Shown here in pieces: positions 33,798-41,806 of a stretch of DNA of 44,830 bases; the stretch's first letter is position 1; each line of letters opens with the position of its first letter. Both the position numbers and the translations under genes were made by a program. The notes under the pieces were generated by a model. It searched no databases. It was not told where the DNA came from and saw nothing but the letters and a program-made list of their open reading frames with translations. The DNA is from GCA-2731375 sp046582635 (GTDB lineage Bacteria > Pseudomonadota > Alphaproteobacteria > GCA-2731375). The DNA lies in assembly GCA_046582635.1 (NCBI GenBank), contig JAYGEA010000184.1:1-44830 (forward strand). The letters run 5' to 3'.

Positions 33798-34667
33798 ATG
33801 AAATTCGGACTGCGTTATTGCAATACGGGCCGCTATATCGATCCGGCCAAGGCGGTGGAATTGGTGCAGGCGGGCGAGGATGCCGGGTTCGAGTCCGCCT
33901 GGACGGTGGAGCATACTGTGGTGCCGGAAGGCTACCAGTCCGCCTATCCCTATTCCGATGACGGCAAGATGGCGGGTGGCCATGACGATGTGCCCCTGCC
34001 CGACCCCCTGATCTGGATGGCTTACGTGGCGGCGGCGACCAACCGCATCAACCTGGCCACGGGTATCCTGATCCTGCCCCAGCATAATCCCGTCATCACC
34101 GCCAAGCAGATCGCGACTTTGGATTTTATGTCCGGAGGGCGGGTGCTGCTGGGCATCGGCGTCGGCTGGATGCGCGAGGAGTTCGAGGCTTTGGGCGCCC
34201 CGTTTGATGATCGCGGCGCCCGGACGGATGATTATGTCGCGGCCATGCGGGCCCTGTGGAGCCAGGAAAAGGCCACCCATAAAGGCGAATTCGCCAGCTT
34301 CGAAAACGTCTATTGCCGGCCGCAACCCATAAATGGTTCGGTGCCGATCATCGTCGGCGGCCATTCCCGTCCGGCGGCGCGGCGGGCGGGACGTCTGGGC
34401 AATGGCTACTTCCCAGCCCGCGGCGCGCCCGCGGACCTGATCGACCTGGCGCGGAAGACGGCCGAGGAACATGGCCGCGACCCCGCCGCGATCGAGATCA
34501 CCACGTCGTTGCCCGATGACATGGACAAAATTCCAGCCCTGGCCGCCGCCGGCGTCAGCCGCATTCTGGTGCCGGTCACCCCCATGGCTGGCTTGGCGAC
34601 GCGAATTTCCAATCCCGACGACGTCAGGAACTGGCGCGACATCATCGACAAATACGCCGAACTTTAG
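33798..34667 (+). CDS. LLM-class flavin-dependent oxidoreductase
   Basis: TIM-barrel enzyme of 289 residues of the luciferase-like family, near F420- or FMN-dependent members. Motifs: MKFGLRYCNTGRYIDP at the start, AGFESAWTVEHTV near 32-44, INLATGILILPQHNPVITAKQIATLDFMSGGRVLLGIGVGW near 80-120 and VPIIVGGHSRPAARRAGRLGNGYFP near 176-200. GGAG lies before the ATG. The TAG overlaps the TAA of the convergent amidase in TTAG. Together with the TSUP gene before it, an organosulfur role is possible but only suggested by location. Confidence 0.92.
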   Translation: MKFGLRYCNTGRYIDPAKAVELVQAGEDAGFESAWTVEHTVVPEGYQSAYPYSDDGKMAGGHDDVPLPDPLIWMAYVAAATNRINLATGILILPQHNPVITAKQIATLDFMSGGRVLLGIGVGWMREEFEALGAPFDDRGARTDDYVAAMRALWSQEKATHKGEFASFENVYCRPQPINGSVPIIVGGHSRPAARRAGRLGNGYFPARGAPADLIDLARKTAEEHGRDPAAIEITTSLPDDMDKIPALAAAGVSRILVPVTPMAGLATRISNPDDVRNWRDIIDKYAEL

Positions 34668-36055
34668 ATGTTGGGATGGCCGATGCCGACCGTCGCTTGT
34701 TCATAGGCGTAGGCAATATAGAGCATCCTGGCTTCCTCGAACGGATGCGCAACGATCTGCAAACCCATGGGCAGGCCGTTCGCGGCCAGACCGCAGGGCA
34801 GGGAAACCGCCGGCCAGCCCAAGGCGTTGAAGGGCAGGGTATTGCGGGCCCTCTCGCGCACCAGACCGGGGTCGTCTTCGGCAATGGGGCAGGCGGCGAG
34901 CGCCGTGGTGGGCATGACAAGAGCGTCAAAACCCCGAAAAACCGCCATGATGCCGCGTTTCAATTGCTGGCGCATTTGTTGGGCCTGGACATATTCGACG
35001 GCGTTGTGGCTGCGGCCGGACTCAATGACCCGGCGCAGGGTGGGGCCGAAATCATCCGGCCGCGCCTCGAAACGGCGGTGATGATAGGCCGCCGCCTCCA
35101 CCCCGATCATCAGATTGGTGCAATAGCTTAAAGTATCCAGATCGGGCAGCCTGATCTCTTCAATCACGGCGCCTTGGTCTCCCAGCATGGTGATTGCCCG
35201 CTCCGTGGCGGCGGCCCATTCGGGATCGCAGCCGGTGAAGAAATCAGCCCGGGGAACAGCCAGTCGGACGCCGTTTATGTGACCGGCCGGGGCGGAAATA
35301 TCCGGCAACGGGAGATCCGCGCTATGGGGATCATCGGGGTCATGACCCGATATGGCCCCCAAGACCAAGGCCGCGTCCCCCACGCTGCGTGTCATGGGAC
35401 CCAAATGGTCCAAGCTGTCGGACAACACCATGGCGCCATGTTTTGAAACCCGGCCAAACGTTGGTTTCAACCCGACAATGCCGCACAGGGCGGCGGGCTG
35501 GCGGATCGACATGGCGGTGTCGCTGCCTATGGCGGCGAAGGCCAGGCCGGCGGCCACCGCCGCCGCCGAGCCGCCCGACGAGCCGCCGGTGATGTAATCC
35601 CGGTTCCAGGGATTATTGGGGCCGCCGAAGGCCGAGGATTGCGAGGACGAATCCGCCGCGCCCTCGGACAGATTGGTCTTGCCCAACAAAACCGCGCCGG
35701 CAGCCGCCAGCTTCGCCACCACCGTGGCGTTAAAGTCCGGGATGTCATCGGCATAGGCGCGCGAGGCAAAGGTGGTGCGGATGCCCTTGGTGGCCAACAG
35801 ATCCTTCACCGCCACGGGGATGCCATGCAGGGGGCCCCGGTCATGGCCCGCCGATAGCTCCCGCTGGGCTGTTTCCGCCTGGGCCAGGGCCAACTCGTCG
35901 GTCACGGTGATGAAGCTGTTCAAGCTGCCGTCCAGAGCGGCAATACGGTCCAGCATGACCTGGGTCAGCTCAACCACACCTATGTCGCCCTGGCGCAGAC
36001 AGGCACCGATTTCGTCAATGCTCAGCCAATGGGGATCGCGCATCAGGGGCGGCAT
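34664..36055 (-). CDS. Amidase-signature hydrolase
   Basis: Amidase-signature enzyme of 463 residues. Triad: Lys84 in VAVKDLL, Ser159 in GGSSGG and Ser183 in DTAMSIRQPA, again 24 apart. It resembles GatA-like hydrolases but stands without GatB/GatC, so a free amidase is likely. Its ATG shares one base with the stop codon of the methyltransferase gene upstream (TGATG). Last gene of a three-gene run SDR, methyltransferase, amidase. Only loosely alike to the amidase at 50-1510. Function as amide hydrolase firm, substrate unknown. Confidence 0.92.
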   Translation of the reverse strand: MPPLMRDPHWLSIDEIGACLRQGDIGVVELTQVMLDRIAALDGSLNSFITVTDELALAQAETAQRELSAGHDRGPLHGIPVAVKDLLATKGIRTTFASRAYADDIPDFNATVVAKLAAAGAVLLGKTNLSEGAADSSSQSSAFGGPNNPWNRDYITGGSSGGSAAAVAAGLAFAAIGSDTAMSIRQPAALCGIVGLKPTFGRVSKHGAMVLSDSLDHLGPMTRSVGDAALVLGAISGHDPDDPHSADLPLPDISAPAGHINGVRLAVPRADFFTGCDPEWAAATERAITMLGDQGAVIEEIRLPDLDTLSYCTNLMIGVEAAAYHHRRFEARPDDFGPTLRRVIESGRSHNAVEYVQAQQMRQQLKRGIMAVFRGFDALVMPTTALAACPIAEDDPGLVRERARNTLPFNALGWPAVSLPCGLAANGLPMGLQIVAHPFEEARMLYIAYAYEQATVGIGHPNI

Positions 36056-36923
36056 CAGGGACGGCGGGCCTGGACGAAATGCATGCTGCCCGGCACCCGT
36101 GCCCCATCCGTGCCGTAATAGACCGACAGCTGGCTCTCTATCTCGGCACCGATCACCGCCCGGGTCTCCGGCGAGGGATCATGATCGGCGATAATCCTGG
36201 AGGCCGGGCCCGCGTTCAAGGCGTGGGCAGCGGCCTCTACCAGATCGGATATGGGCGTCAGATCAACGGTCTCGGACGAGATCGAAATATCCTCGAATCC
36301 GGCGCCCGTGAGAATTTCGGTCACATAATCAGTATCGCCAAAGGCCACCGGCCCCGGCGCCCGTGGCGGTGGGGCTTCCGGCGCACCGAGAAACTTGATC
36401 GCGGCATCGCGGGGAATGAAAAACCAGGGGTTCTCGGCCATTGGCGCCCAACAGACGAAGCACAACCGCCCCCCGGACGCAAGGCCGTCGATAGATTGGT
36501 GAAAGCCGCTGTCGGATCGTCGAAAAACATCACGCCGAACCTTGATAGCAACAGGTCATGGCGCCCGGCGGCAAATCGGTGAATTTGCGCGTCTGCGATC
36601 TCAAACGTCAGCTCGGCCGTCCCGCCATGCTTTTTCGCCCGGCCGCGGGCCAGATCAAGCATGGCATGGGACAGGTCTATACCCAGGACAGCGCCGCCGG
36701 GGCCGACGGCATCTGCGGCCGCCAAGACAGTGGCGCCGGTCCCGCAACCGACGTCGAGGACCCGTTCGCCGGCCTTGATAGCGGCATGTTCAAACAAACG
36801 CCGCCCGGGCAGGCTCAACAACCGGTCCATGATGGCCTGATTTTTGGTCCAGGCTTCGCCCGCCTTGGCGTTCCAATAGGTGGACTGTGCGCTGTTCGCG
36901 ACTGCTTTTGGTGTCTCGGTCAT
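36055..36923 (-). pseudogene. SAM-dependent class I methyltransferase, frameshifted
   Basis: Two overlapping frames together make one methyltransferase of about 290 residues. The N-terminal part from ATG 36923 has STYWNAKAGEAWTKNQ and the SAM motif VLDVGCGTGATVLAAA, then LGIDLSHAMLDLAR and FFDDPTAAFTNLSTALRPGG; the C-terminal part resumes as LCFVCWAPMAENPWFFIPRD and runs to the stop at 36055. The join is at a run of six C (36469-36474, plus strand); one more base would restore the frame. This is the UbiE/Methyltransf_11 type common in environmental bacteria. A real mutation or an assembly error are both possible. It is coupled to the amidase gene. Confidence 0.85.
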
Positions 36924-36928
36924 TGTTA

Positions 36929-37669
36929 TCAATCACTCCATCCGCCGCTGAGGGAAAAAAACTGCCCGGTCTGGAAGCAGTTGCCGCCATCCAGCAGCGA
37001 AGCGGCAAAATGCGCCACCTCTTCGACGCGGCCTAAACGATGCATGGGCGTTCGTTTCTCCACCCGTTTGCGAACCTCCGGATCGCCGGCGCCGTTGGCC
37101 TTGATAAAGCCCGGATAATCGAGAAAATTGGTACCCAGGGCATTGATGCAAATGCCCTTGTCCGCGACATCCAGGGCGGCCGCCTTGACCATCATATTGG
37201 CCCCCGCCCGCGTCGCCGAGTAGAGCGCTGAGGCCGGCACGGGACGGCGGCCGGTGGCCGAGGTGACAATGACGATCTGTCCCGCGCCATTGGGCACCAT
37301 GACCGCCAACAGGGCTTGGAGGGCATGGAACACCGCCTCCTGATTGGCCCCCTGCAAGGTCTGTAATTGCTCCAGCGTAGCCTCCGTGAAGCGGCCGCCG
37401 ATGATTACGCCCGTGCGCACGCAGGCGGCGTCCAATCGGCCGAAACGTTCCAGCCCCGCCGCGATCAGGCGGGCGATGGCGCTGCCGTCGACGAGATCTT
37501 CGCAGCCCTTGACCGCCACCACATGGACGCCCAGGGCCTCCACCTCCGCCACCAGGCCGGGCAGGGGATCGCCCAGGATCAGGTCATGGTCGCGCGCGGC
37601 CAGTTTGCGGGCCAAATCGGGGCCCAGATGAAGGTTACAATCGGTGATCAGCGCAACGCGTCGGGTCAT
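36929..37669 (-). CDS. Divergent SDR family protein, altered active site
   Basis: SDR-fold protein of 246 residues (VALITD strand, AVFHALQALLAVM helix, IVIVTSATG, LYSATRAGANMMVKAAALDVADKGICINALGTNFLDYPG, GRVEEVAHFAASLLDGGNCFQTGQFFSLSGGW). However, the Gly-rich TGxxxGxG is replaced by TDCNLHLG (9-16), the NAG motif by CVRTG, and YxxxK by Tyr150-x-x-x-Arg154. Ser137 and Tyr150 remain. So it may bind a different ligand or be a non-catalytic partner. AAAGAG precedes the ATG. First gene of the SDR-methyltransferase-amidase run. Confidence 0.85.
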   Translation of the reverse strand: MTRRVALITDCNLHLGPDLARKLAARDHDLILGDPLPGLVAEVEALGVHVVAVKGCEDLVDGSAIARLIAAGLERFGRLDAACVRTGVIIGGRFTEATLEQLQTLQGANQEAVFHALQALLAVMVPNGAGQIVIVTSATGRRPVPASALYSATRAGANMMVKAAALDVADKGICINALGTNFLDYPGFIKANGAGDPEVRKRVEKRTPMHRLGRVEEVAHFAASLLDGGNCFQTGQFFSLSGGWSD

Positions 37670-37740
37670 GGCGGTCTCTTTCTGCCTGCATAAGATGACA
37701 AGCATATACTACTTTGCGATTACGAAGTTCCCAACGTTAC

Positions 37741-37775
37741 GGGGCGCGCCGGATTTGCCGGCGCGCCCCTTTTTT
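37741..37775 (+). terminator. Intrinsic terminator hairpin, plus-strand T-run
   Basis: Perfect 12-bp stem GGGGCGCGCCGG / CCGGCGCGCCCC with loop ATTTG, followed by six T on the plus strand. Both neighbouring genes are on the minus strand, where the hairpin is followed by GTAACGTT, not by T's. It could still end the TRAP operon messenger (dctQ' stops at 37855), or it ends an unmarked plus-strand RNA. A TATACT box at 37705-37710 lies about 35 bp before the stem. Confidence 0.75.
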
Positions 37776-37854
37776 GTTCTGTCTCTGTATTTAGGACCGC
37801 TTCACGACCCGCCGGACGTACCGCCTGTAAGGGATATGGATTCGAGATCGAGCT

Positions 37855-38385
37855 CTACAGCTCGGCCTCGAGGATCCGGTCTTCCTCGGACTGGGTTGCC
37901 ACCGCCGTACCATCGACGATGCCCAAAATAGATTGCACCAAATCAACGGCCAGGCGCAGCGTAAAAAGGGCAATGCCGAAGAACACCGCAAACTTGGCCG
38001 GCCATTCCACCAGTTCCCACAGCCCTTCCACATAAGAGCCATAGTCCCAGGCATGCTTGAAGTCGGCGTAGGTGGCGAAACTTATGACGCAAAAGGCGAA
38101 CAGTCCGATAAAGACCCCGAAGGTTTCAAGCAGCACCTTTGTGCGGTTCGGCAGCCACTCCGTGAATATGGTGACGAAGACATGCTCGCGGGCAGCCTGA
38201 ACCGAACTCAGGGGCAGGAACACGATGAATACCATGAGGAATTCACTGATCACCAAATCATCGGGAACGGGCGAATTGAGCAGATAACGCCCCGTCACCG
38301 AGATGCAGATATGAATCATCAAAATGGCCACGGCGGCGACGGATATCGCCACCAAGAGACTGTCAAACCATTGCAGTATCTTCAC
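37855..38385 (-). CDS. TRAP transporter small permease DctQ, second copy
   Basis: Small membrane subunit of 176 residues with four hydrophobic segments, homologous over its whole length to the DctQ at 39935-40465 and of exactly the same length. Blocks shared exactly include ISVTGRYL, SVQAAREHVFVTIFTEWLP, ETFGVF and SEEDRIL. The start is GTG at 38385, chosen because it aligns with the GTG of the other copy; the frame is open to 38556. It is the last gene of the TRAP run, 187 bp after dctM, with a hairpin just before its start. It would pair with the large permease as an alternative Q subunit. Confidence 0.88.
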   Translation of the reverse strand: MKILQWFDSLLVAISVAAVAILMIHICISVTGRYLLNSPVPDDLVISEFLMVFIVFLPLSSVQAAREHVFVTIFTEWLPNRTKVLLETFGVFIGLFAFCVISFATYADFKHAWDYGSYVEGLWELVEWPAKFAVFFGIALFTLRLAVDLVQSILGIVDGTAVATQSEEDRILEAEL

Positions 38386-38400
38386 GATAGTCTTACCGGG

Positions 38401-38420
38401 GGTCCGTCGCAAAACGGACC
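38401..38420. promoter_or_regulatory. Hairpin before second dctQ
   Basis: GGTCCGT / ACGGACC stem with a six-base loop, 16 bp before the GTG of the second dctQ. It matches in position the hairpin in front of the first dctQ. No T-run, so it is more likely an mRNA processing or stability element than a terminator. Confidence 0.55.
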
Positions 38421-38572
38421 GCAATCCAGCCCTCTGCTTGCCCATCGAAAATGAATTCCATTCCTGGCCGTCAGCTCGGCAACATAGCCCTAGGCGTGCC
38501 GCCGCACCATCCGTCAAAACTCTCCAAAAGTGGACCTGCCCGTCCCGCTTAACCAATCCCGCTATCCTGTTA

Positions 38573-39919
38573 TCACGAGCGCAACAGCAGGGTCGGCAGC
38601 CAAAGGCTGATTTCCGGGAAGATTATTAGCAAGGCCAGGGTCAGGACATCCATGGCCAGGAACCACATGATGCCCTTGAAGATGGTTTCCAATGGCACGG
38701 CATCGCCGACCACGCCCTTCAGAATATAGACGTTCAGGCCGACAGGCGGCGTGATTAGGCCGATCTCCAGGAACTTGACCATGATGACGCCGAACCAGAC
38801 CAGATCATAACCTAGATCCTCGATCACCGGCGTCACCACCGGCAGGGTCAGAAGCATCATGCCCAAGGGGTCCATGAAGGTGCCCAGCACGATGTAAATG
38901 ACCGACAGAGACAGCAGGATCATGACCGGGGGCACATCCAGATGGCCGGCCCAGACGGTCAATTCGGCGGCGACGCCGGTCAGGGCGATGAAGCCGACAA
39001 ACAATTTCGCGCCCAGAACCAGGGCAAATATATTGGCCGACTGCCGCGCCGTTTCCACCAGCGCATCGCGGGCGGTTGCCAGGGTCAGCCGTCTGGCCAG
39101 GAAACCAAGAACAAAGGCACCCAGCGCGCCCGCGGCGGCGGCCTCGGTCGGGGTGACGATGCCGGAATAAATGCCGCCCATAACGATCATGAACAGCGTC
39201 AGAATTGACCACGTCCCCTTCAAGGAGACTAATTTCTGGGGCCAGCTCGTCGGCTCGCCACGGGGCGCGAATTCGGGATTGCGGCGGGCCCGGACCCAGA
39301 CCATCGCCATATATATCAGGGCGGACAGAATGCCGGGGATCAGGCCGGCCATAAGGAGTTGGCCGATGGATTCCTCCGTGAAGATGCCATAGAGGATCAT
39401 CAAAATGGAGGGCGGGATCAAGGAGCCCAAGGTGCCGGAGGCGGCGACGACGCCGGTCGCCAGGCCGGGATCGTATTTGTGCCGCAGCATTTCGGGCACC
39501 GCCAATTTGCCCATGGCGGCGGCCGTCGCCAGGGAGGAGCCGCTGACGGCGGCGAACATGGCGCAACCCAAGACCGAGGCCAGGGCCAGACCGCCGTGCA
39601 ATTTCGACATCCAGATCCGCGCGGTATCATAGATATCGCGGGTGAAACCGGCGTGAAACGCCACATAACCCATGAGCAGGAATAGCGGCACCGCGACAAT
39701 GGGGAAGGAGGCGATAAAGGAAAACGGTTCAACGGAAGCGTAGGCGAAAGAGGCGTCGAAACCGCGCTCGAATTCAAATTCTTCGCCCGGCTCCCAGCCA
39801 ACCGCAAAGATCATTCCGACAAAGCCGGTGATGGCCATGCCAAACGCGATCGGTACGCGCAGCGATACAAGGCCGAGCATCGCGCCCAGGCCAAGCATAC
39901 CTAGTACAAAGGGATCCAT
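38573..39919 (-). CDS. dctM: TRAP transporter large permease DctM
   Basis: Inner-membrane protein of 448 residues with about 12 hydrophobic segments, the ion-coupled transport channel of a TRAP system. Typical motifs: SLRVPIAFGMAITGFVG near 20-36, FPIVAVPLFLLMGYVAFHAG near 73-92, GSSLATAAAMGKLAVPEM near 128-145, GTLGSLIPPSILMILYG near 162-178 and LITPPVGLNVYILKGV near 400. AAGGAAAATA stands before the ATG. It lies 15 bp after the first dctQ. Uptake of a carboxylate such as a C4-dicarboxylate, keto acid or sialic acid type is expected. Confidence 0.95.
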   Translation of the reverse strand: MDPFVLGMLGLGAMLGLVSLRVPIAFGMAITGFVGMIFAVGWEPGEEFEFERGFDASFAYASVEPFSFIASFPIVAVPLFLLMGYVAFHAGFTRDIYDTARIWMSKLHGGLALASVLGCAMFAAVSGSSLATAAAMGKLAVPEMLRHKYDPGLATGVVAASGTLGSLIPPSILMILYGIFTEESIGQLLMAGLIPGILSALIYMAMVWVRARRNPEFAPRGEPTSWPQKLVSLKGTWSILTLFMIVMGGIYSGIVTPTEAAAAGALGAFVLGFLARRLTLATARDALVETARQSANIFALVLGAKLFVGFIALTGVAAELTVWAGHLDVPPVMILLSLSVIYIVLGTFMDPLGMMLLTLPVVTPVIEDLGYDLVWFGVIMVKFLEIGLITPPVGLNVYILKGVVGDAVPLETIFKGIMWFLAMDVLTLALLIIFPEISLWLPTLLLRS

Positions 39920-39934
39920 TATTTTCCTTAAAGT

Positions 39935-40465
39935 CTATAAATCTGCGTCAAGTATGCGGTCTTCTTCTGAACGCGTCGCCGTTGCCGTGTCGGTCATAAT
40001 GCCATGTACGGATTGAATCAGATCGACCAGCAACCGCACGGTGAACAGCACGATACCGATAACCAGTACGAGCTTCGGCGGCCATTGCAATAATTCCAGC
40101 GGTCCGTCCTCGTATGACTGGAATTCCCAGGCATCGGCAAAGTCGTCATAGACCGCAACGCCCACGATGGTGAAGGCAATCAGGCCGACAAAAACACCAA
40201 ATGTTTCAAAAATGACCTTTTTCCGGTTCGGCAGCCACTCGGTAAAAATCGTGACGAAGACATGCTCCCGCGCCGCTTGCACCGAACCCAAGGGCAGAAA
40301 AACAATGAATATCATCAGATATTCACTGAACACCAAATCGTCGGGAATGGGCATGGCGACCAGGTAACGCCCCGTTACCGAAATGCAAACCAACATCATC
40401 AAGGTGACCAGTGCCGAGGTCGCGATCACGACCGAAATACGTTCTATCCAAACCAAAATATTCAC
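39935..40465 (-). CDS. dctQ: TRAP transporter small permease DctQ, first copy
   Basis: Small membrane subunit of 176 residues with four hydrophobic helices (VVIATSALVTLMMLVCISVTGRY, LMIFIVFLPLGS, VGLIAFTIVGVAVY, LVLVIGIVLFTVRLLVDL). It links the large permease and holds the substrate-binding protein at the membrane. Start is GTG at 40465, just after a hairpin and 81 bp after dctP. The C-terminal SEEDRILDADL is conserved in the second copy at 37855-38385. Role clear from the neighbours. Confidence 0.92.
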   Translation of the reverse strand: MNILVWIERISVVIATSALVTLMMLVCISVTGRYLVAMPIPDDLVFSEYLMIFIVFLPLGSVQAAREHVFVTIFTEWLPNRKKVIFETFGVFVGLIAFTIVGVAVYDDFADAWEFQSYEDGPLELLQWPPKLVLVIGIVLFTVRLLVDLIQSVHGIMTDTATATRSEEDRILDADL

Positions 40466-40476
40466 AATAAGACTAC

Positions 40477-40507
40477 GGGGTTCCGATCCGCCAGGGATCG
40501 AAACCCC
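40477..40507. promoter_or_regulatory. Intercistronic hairpin between dctP and dctQ
   Basis: Stem GGGGTTCCGATCC / GGATCGAAACCCC (13 bp, one mismatch) with loop GCCAG. On the minus strand it follows the dctP stop by 39 bp and is followed by GTAGTCTTATT. Such hairpins between the gene for a binding protein and its membrane partners protect the 5' messenger and make the binding protein more abundant; I infer the same here. Confidence 0.65.
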
Positions 40508-40545
40508 GCCCCTCTAAGCTTCTTTTACTACGTCAGTTCGTCCCG

Positions 40546-41628
40546 TCAGTTCGTTGTCTCCCAGGGATAGCCTTTGTCCGCGACGATCTTTGTGTATTTG
40601 GCGCGGACGGCATCGAACGCGGCAAGAAACGCTTGGGCATCGATGCCTTTTTTGGTCACTTTGGCGATCCAGTCTGTCTTGAAGACAGCCGCCGCCGCCA
40701 CCATTTTCTCACGCTCTCCGGGGTTCAATTGGTGGAACTGCACCTTTCTGCCGTCGATACCGGCGGTCAATTGTTTCTTGGCCTCGACGGTATCGTCCAT
40801 GTAAATCTTGGCATAGACATCCATGTATTCATCGGAAGTTTTTACCATGATATCCCGCAGTTTCTGCGGCATGCGATTCAACAGCTTGGTGTTGATGCCG
40901 ATGCCATAACCCAGCACCTGGCCCATGCTGATTTCCGTCAAATGGCTCGCCACTTCGTAATGCTTGTAGGATTTTACGAAGGGTGTGTAATTGGTGGTGC
41001 CATCAATGGTGCCCCGGTCCAGGGCGGAATAGAGTTCACCGAAACCAATCTTCACCGGTACGGCGCCCAGTGCCTTGAACAGATGGGTCCAACCGCCCGT
41101 CGCGCGGATTTTTTTACCCTTCAATTCAGCAATGGACTTGACCGGCGACTTGGCCATAAGCAAATGCACCGGCCCGGCGGTGTTGTTGGCCAGGATGGTG
41201 ATATTTTGCCTGTCGGTTTCCTTCCGCAACGCCGGCGATTTCTGGCGCAGCTCAAACCAGGTGCGCATGCCGACCCAGGCATCCGTGTGCAGGAACGGCG
41301 TGTTGGCATAATTCCAGACTGGAAATTCAGCCGGTGTGTAAATGCCGAGGACCGTGCCCGTATCCGAGAGGCCCGAACCCACGGCCTTCATGGTGGCCTT
41401 GCCCTTGATCAGTGACTGGCTCCAGAAAAATTTGATCTTGATATCACCGCCCGAGCGGCTCTCCAACTCGGCAGCCCACCATTTCAAGGCTGCGGCGCGC
41501 GGGCCGCGGGGCGGTCCGATATCCGCATAACGAAGATTGTAAACCTTGGCTTCCGCAGATGAAATGCCGACCGGTGCGGCCAGCAGAGCGGTCGCCGCGA
41601 CGGCGCCGCAAAGTACAAGTTTCAACAT
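40546..41628 (-). CDS. dctP: TRAP transporter solute-binding protein DctP
   Basis: Periplasmic binding protein of 360 residues, with a signal peptide (LKLVLCGAVAATALLAAPVGISSAEA) and the DctP fold: YNLRYADIGPPRGP at the start of the mature part, GGDIKIKFFWSQSLIKG near 60-76, LKGKKIRATGG and the conserved Arg in that motif that binds the substrate carboxylate, and YSALDRGTIDGTTNY near 200. The ATG at 41628 has GGGGGA seven bases upstream; a longer frame from 41697 is not likely. First gene of the operon dctP-dctQ-dctM-dctQ'. Substrate is some organic acid; specificity cannot be read. Confidence 0.93.
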   Translation of the reverse strand: MLKLVLCGAVAATALLAAPVGISSAEAKVYNLRYADIGPPRGPRAAALKWWAAELESRSGGDIKIKFFWSQSLIKGKATMKAVGSGLSDTGTVLGIYTPAEFPVWNYANTPFLHTDAWVGMRTWFELRQKSPALRKETDRQNITILANNTAGPVHLLMAKSPVKSIAELKGKKIRATGGWTHLFKALGAVPVKIGFGELYSALDRGTIDGTTNYTPFVKSYKHYEVASHLTEISMGQVLGYGIGINTKLLNRMPQKLRDIMVKTSDEYMDVYAKIYMDDTVEAKKQLTAGIDGRKVQFHQLNPGEREKMVAAAAVFKTDWIAKVTKKGIDAQAFLAAFDAVRAKYTKIVADKGYPWETTN

Positions 41629-41665
41629 GTGTAATCCCCCGATTAGGACAAAATTTATATTATTT

Positions 41666-41715
41666 GTTACCTGTTTTTTTTTCCAGACAACCTCCAAAGA
41701 GATGTAAACAGTAAC
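41666..41715. promoter_or_regulatory. AT-rich upstream region of dctP with spaced inverted repeat
   Basis: GTTACCTGTTT at 41666-41676 and AAACAGTAAC at 41706-41715 are inverted copies separated by 29 bp that include a long T run. This AT-rich patch stands out in the GC-rich window and lies 38-87 bp before the dctP start. It may be the promoter and operator of the TRAP operon. Confidence 0.45.
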
Positions 41716-41751
41716 TGGATTTAATGAAATATGAAACAGTTTTGCATTCGC

Positions 41752-41789
41752 CGCCCGATCCCGCGGATTAGATTAGCGGTAACCGGGCG
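41752..41789 (-). terminator. Possible terminator hairpin after peroxiredoxin gene
   Basis: CGCCCGATCCCGC at 41752-41764 pairs imperfectly with GCGGTAACCGGGCG at 41776-41789. It stands 18 bp after the peroxiredoxin stop codon on the minus strand and would end that transcript. There is no T-run, so this is a weak call. Confidence 0.4.
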
Positions 41790-41806
41790 ACGATATGCCG
41801 TTCGTC

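Noticed and set aside
33885..33905. tRNA T-arm-like GGTTCGAGTCC
   Set aside because: It is inside the LLM oxidoreductase coding sequence (AGFES) and there is no cloverleaf around it.
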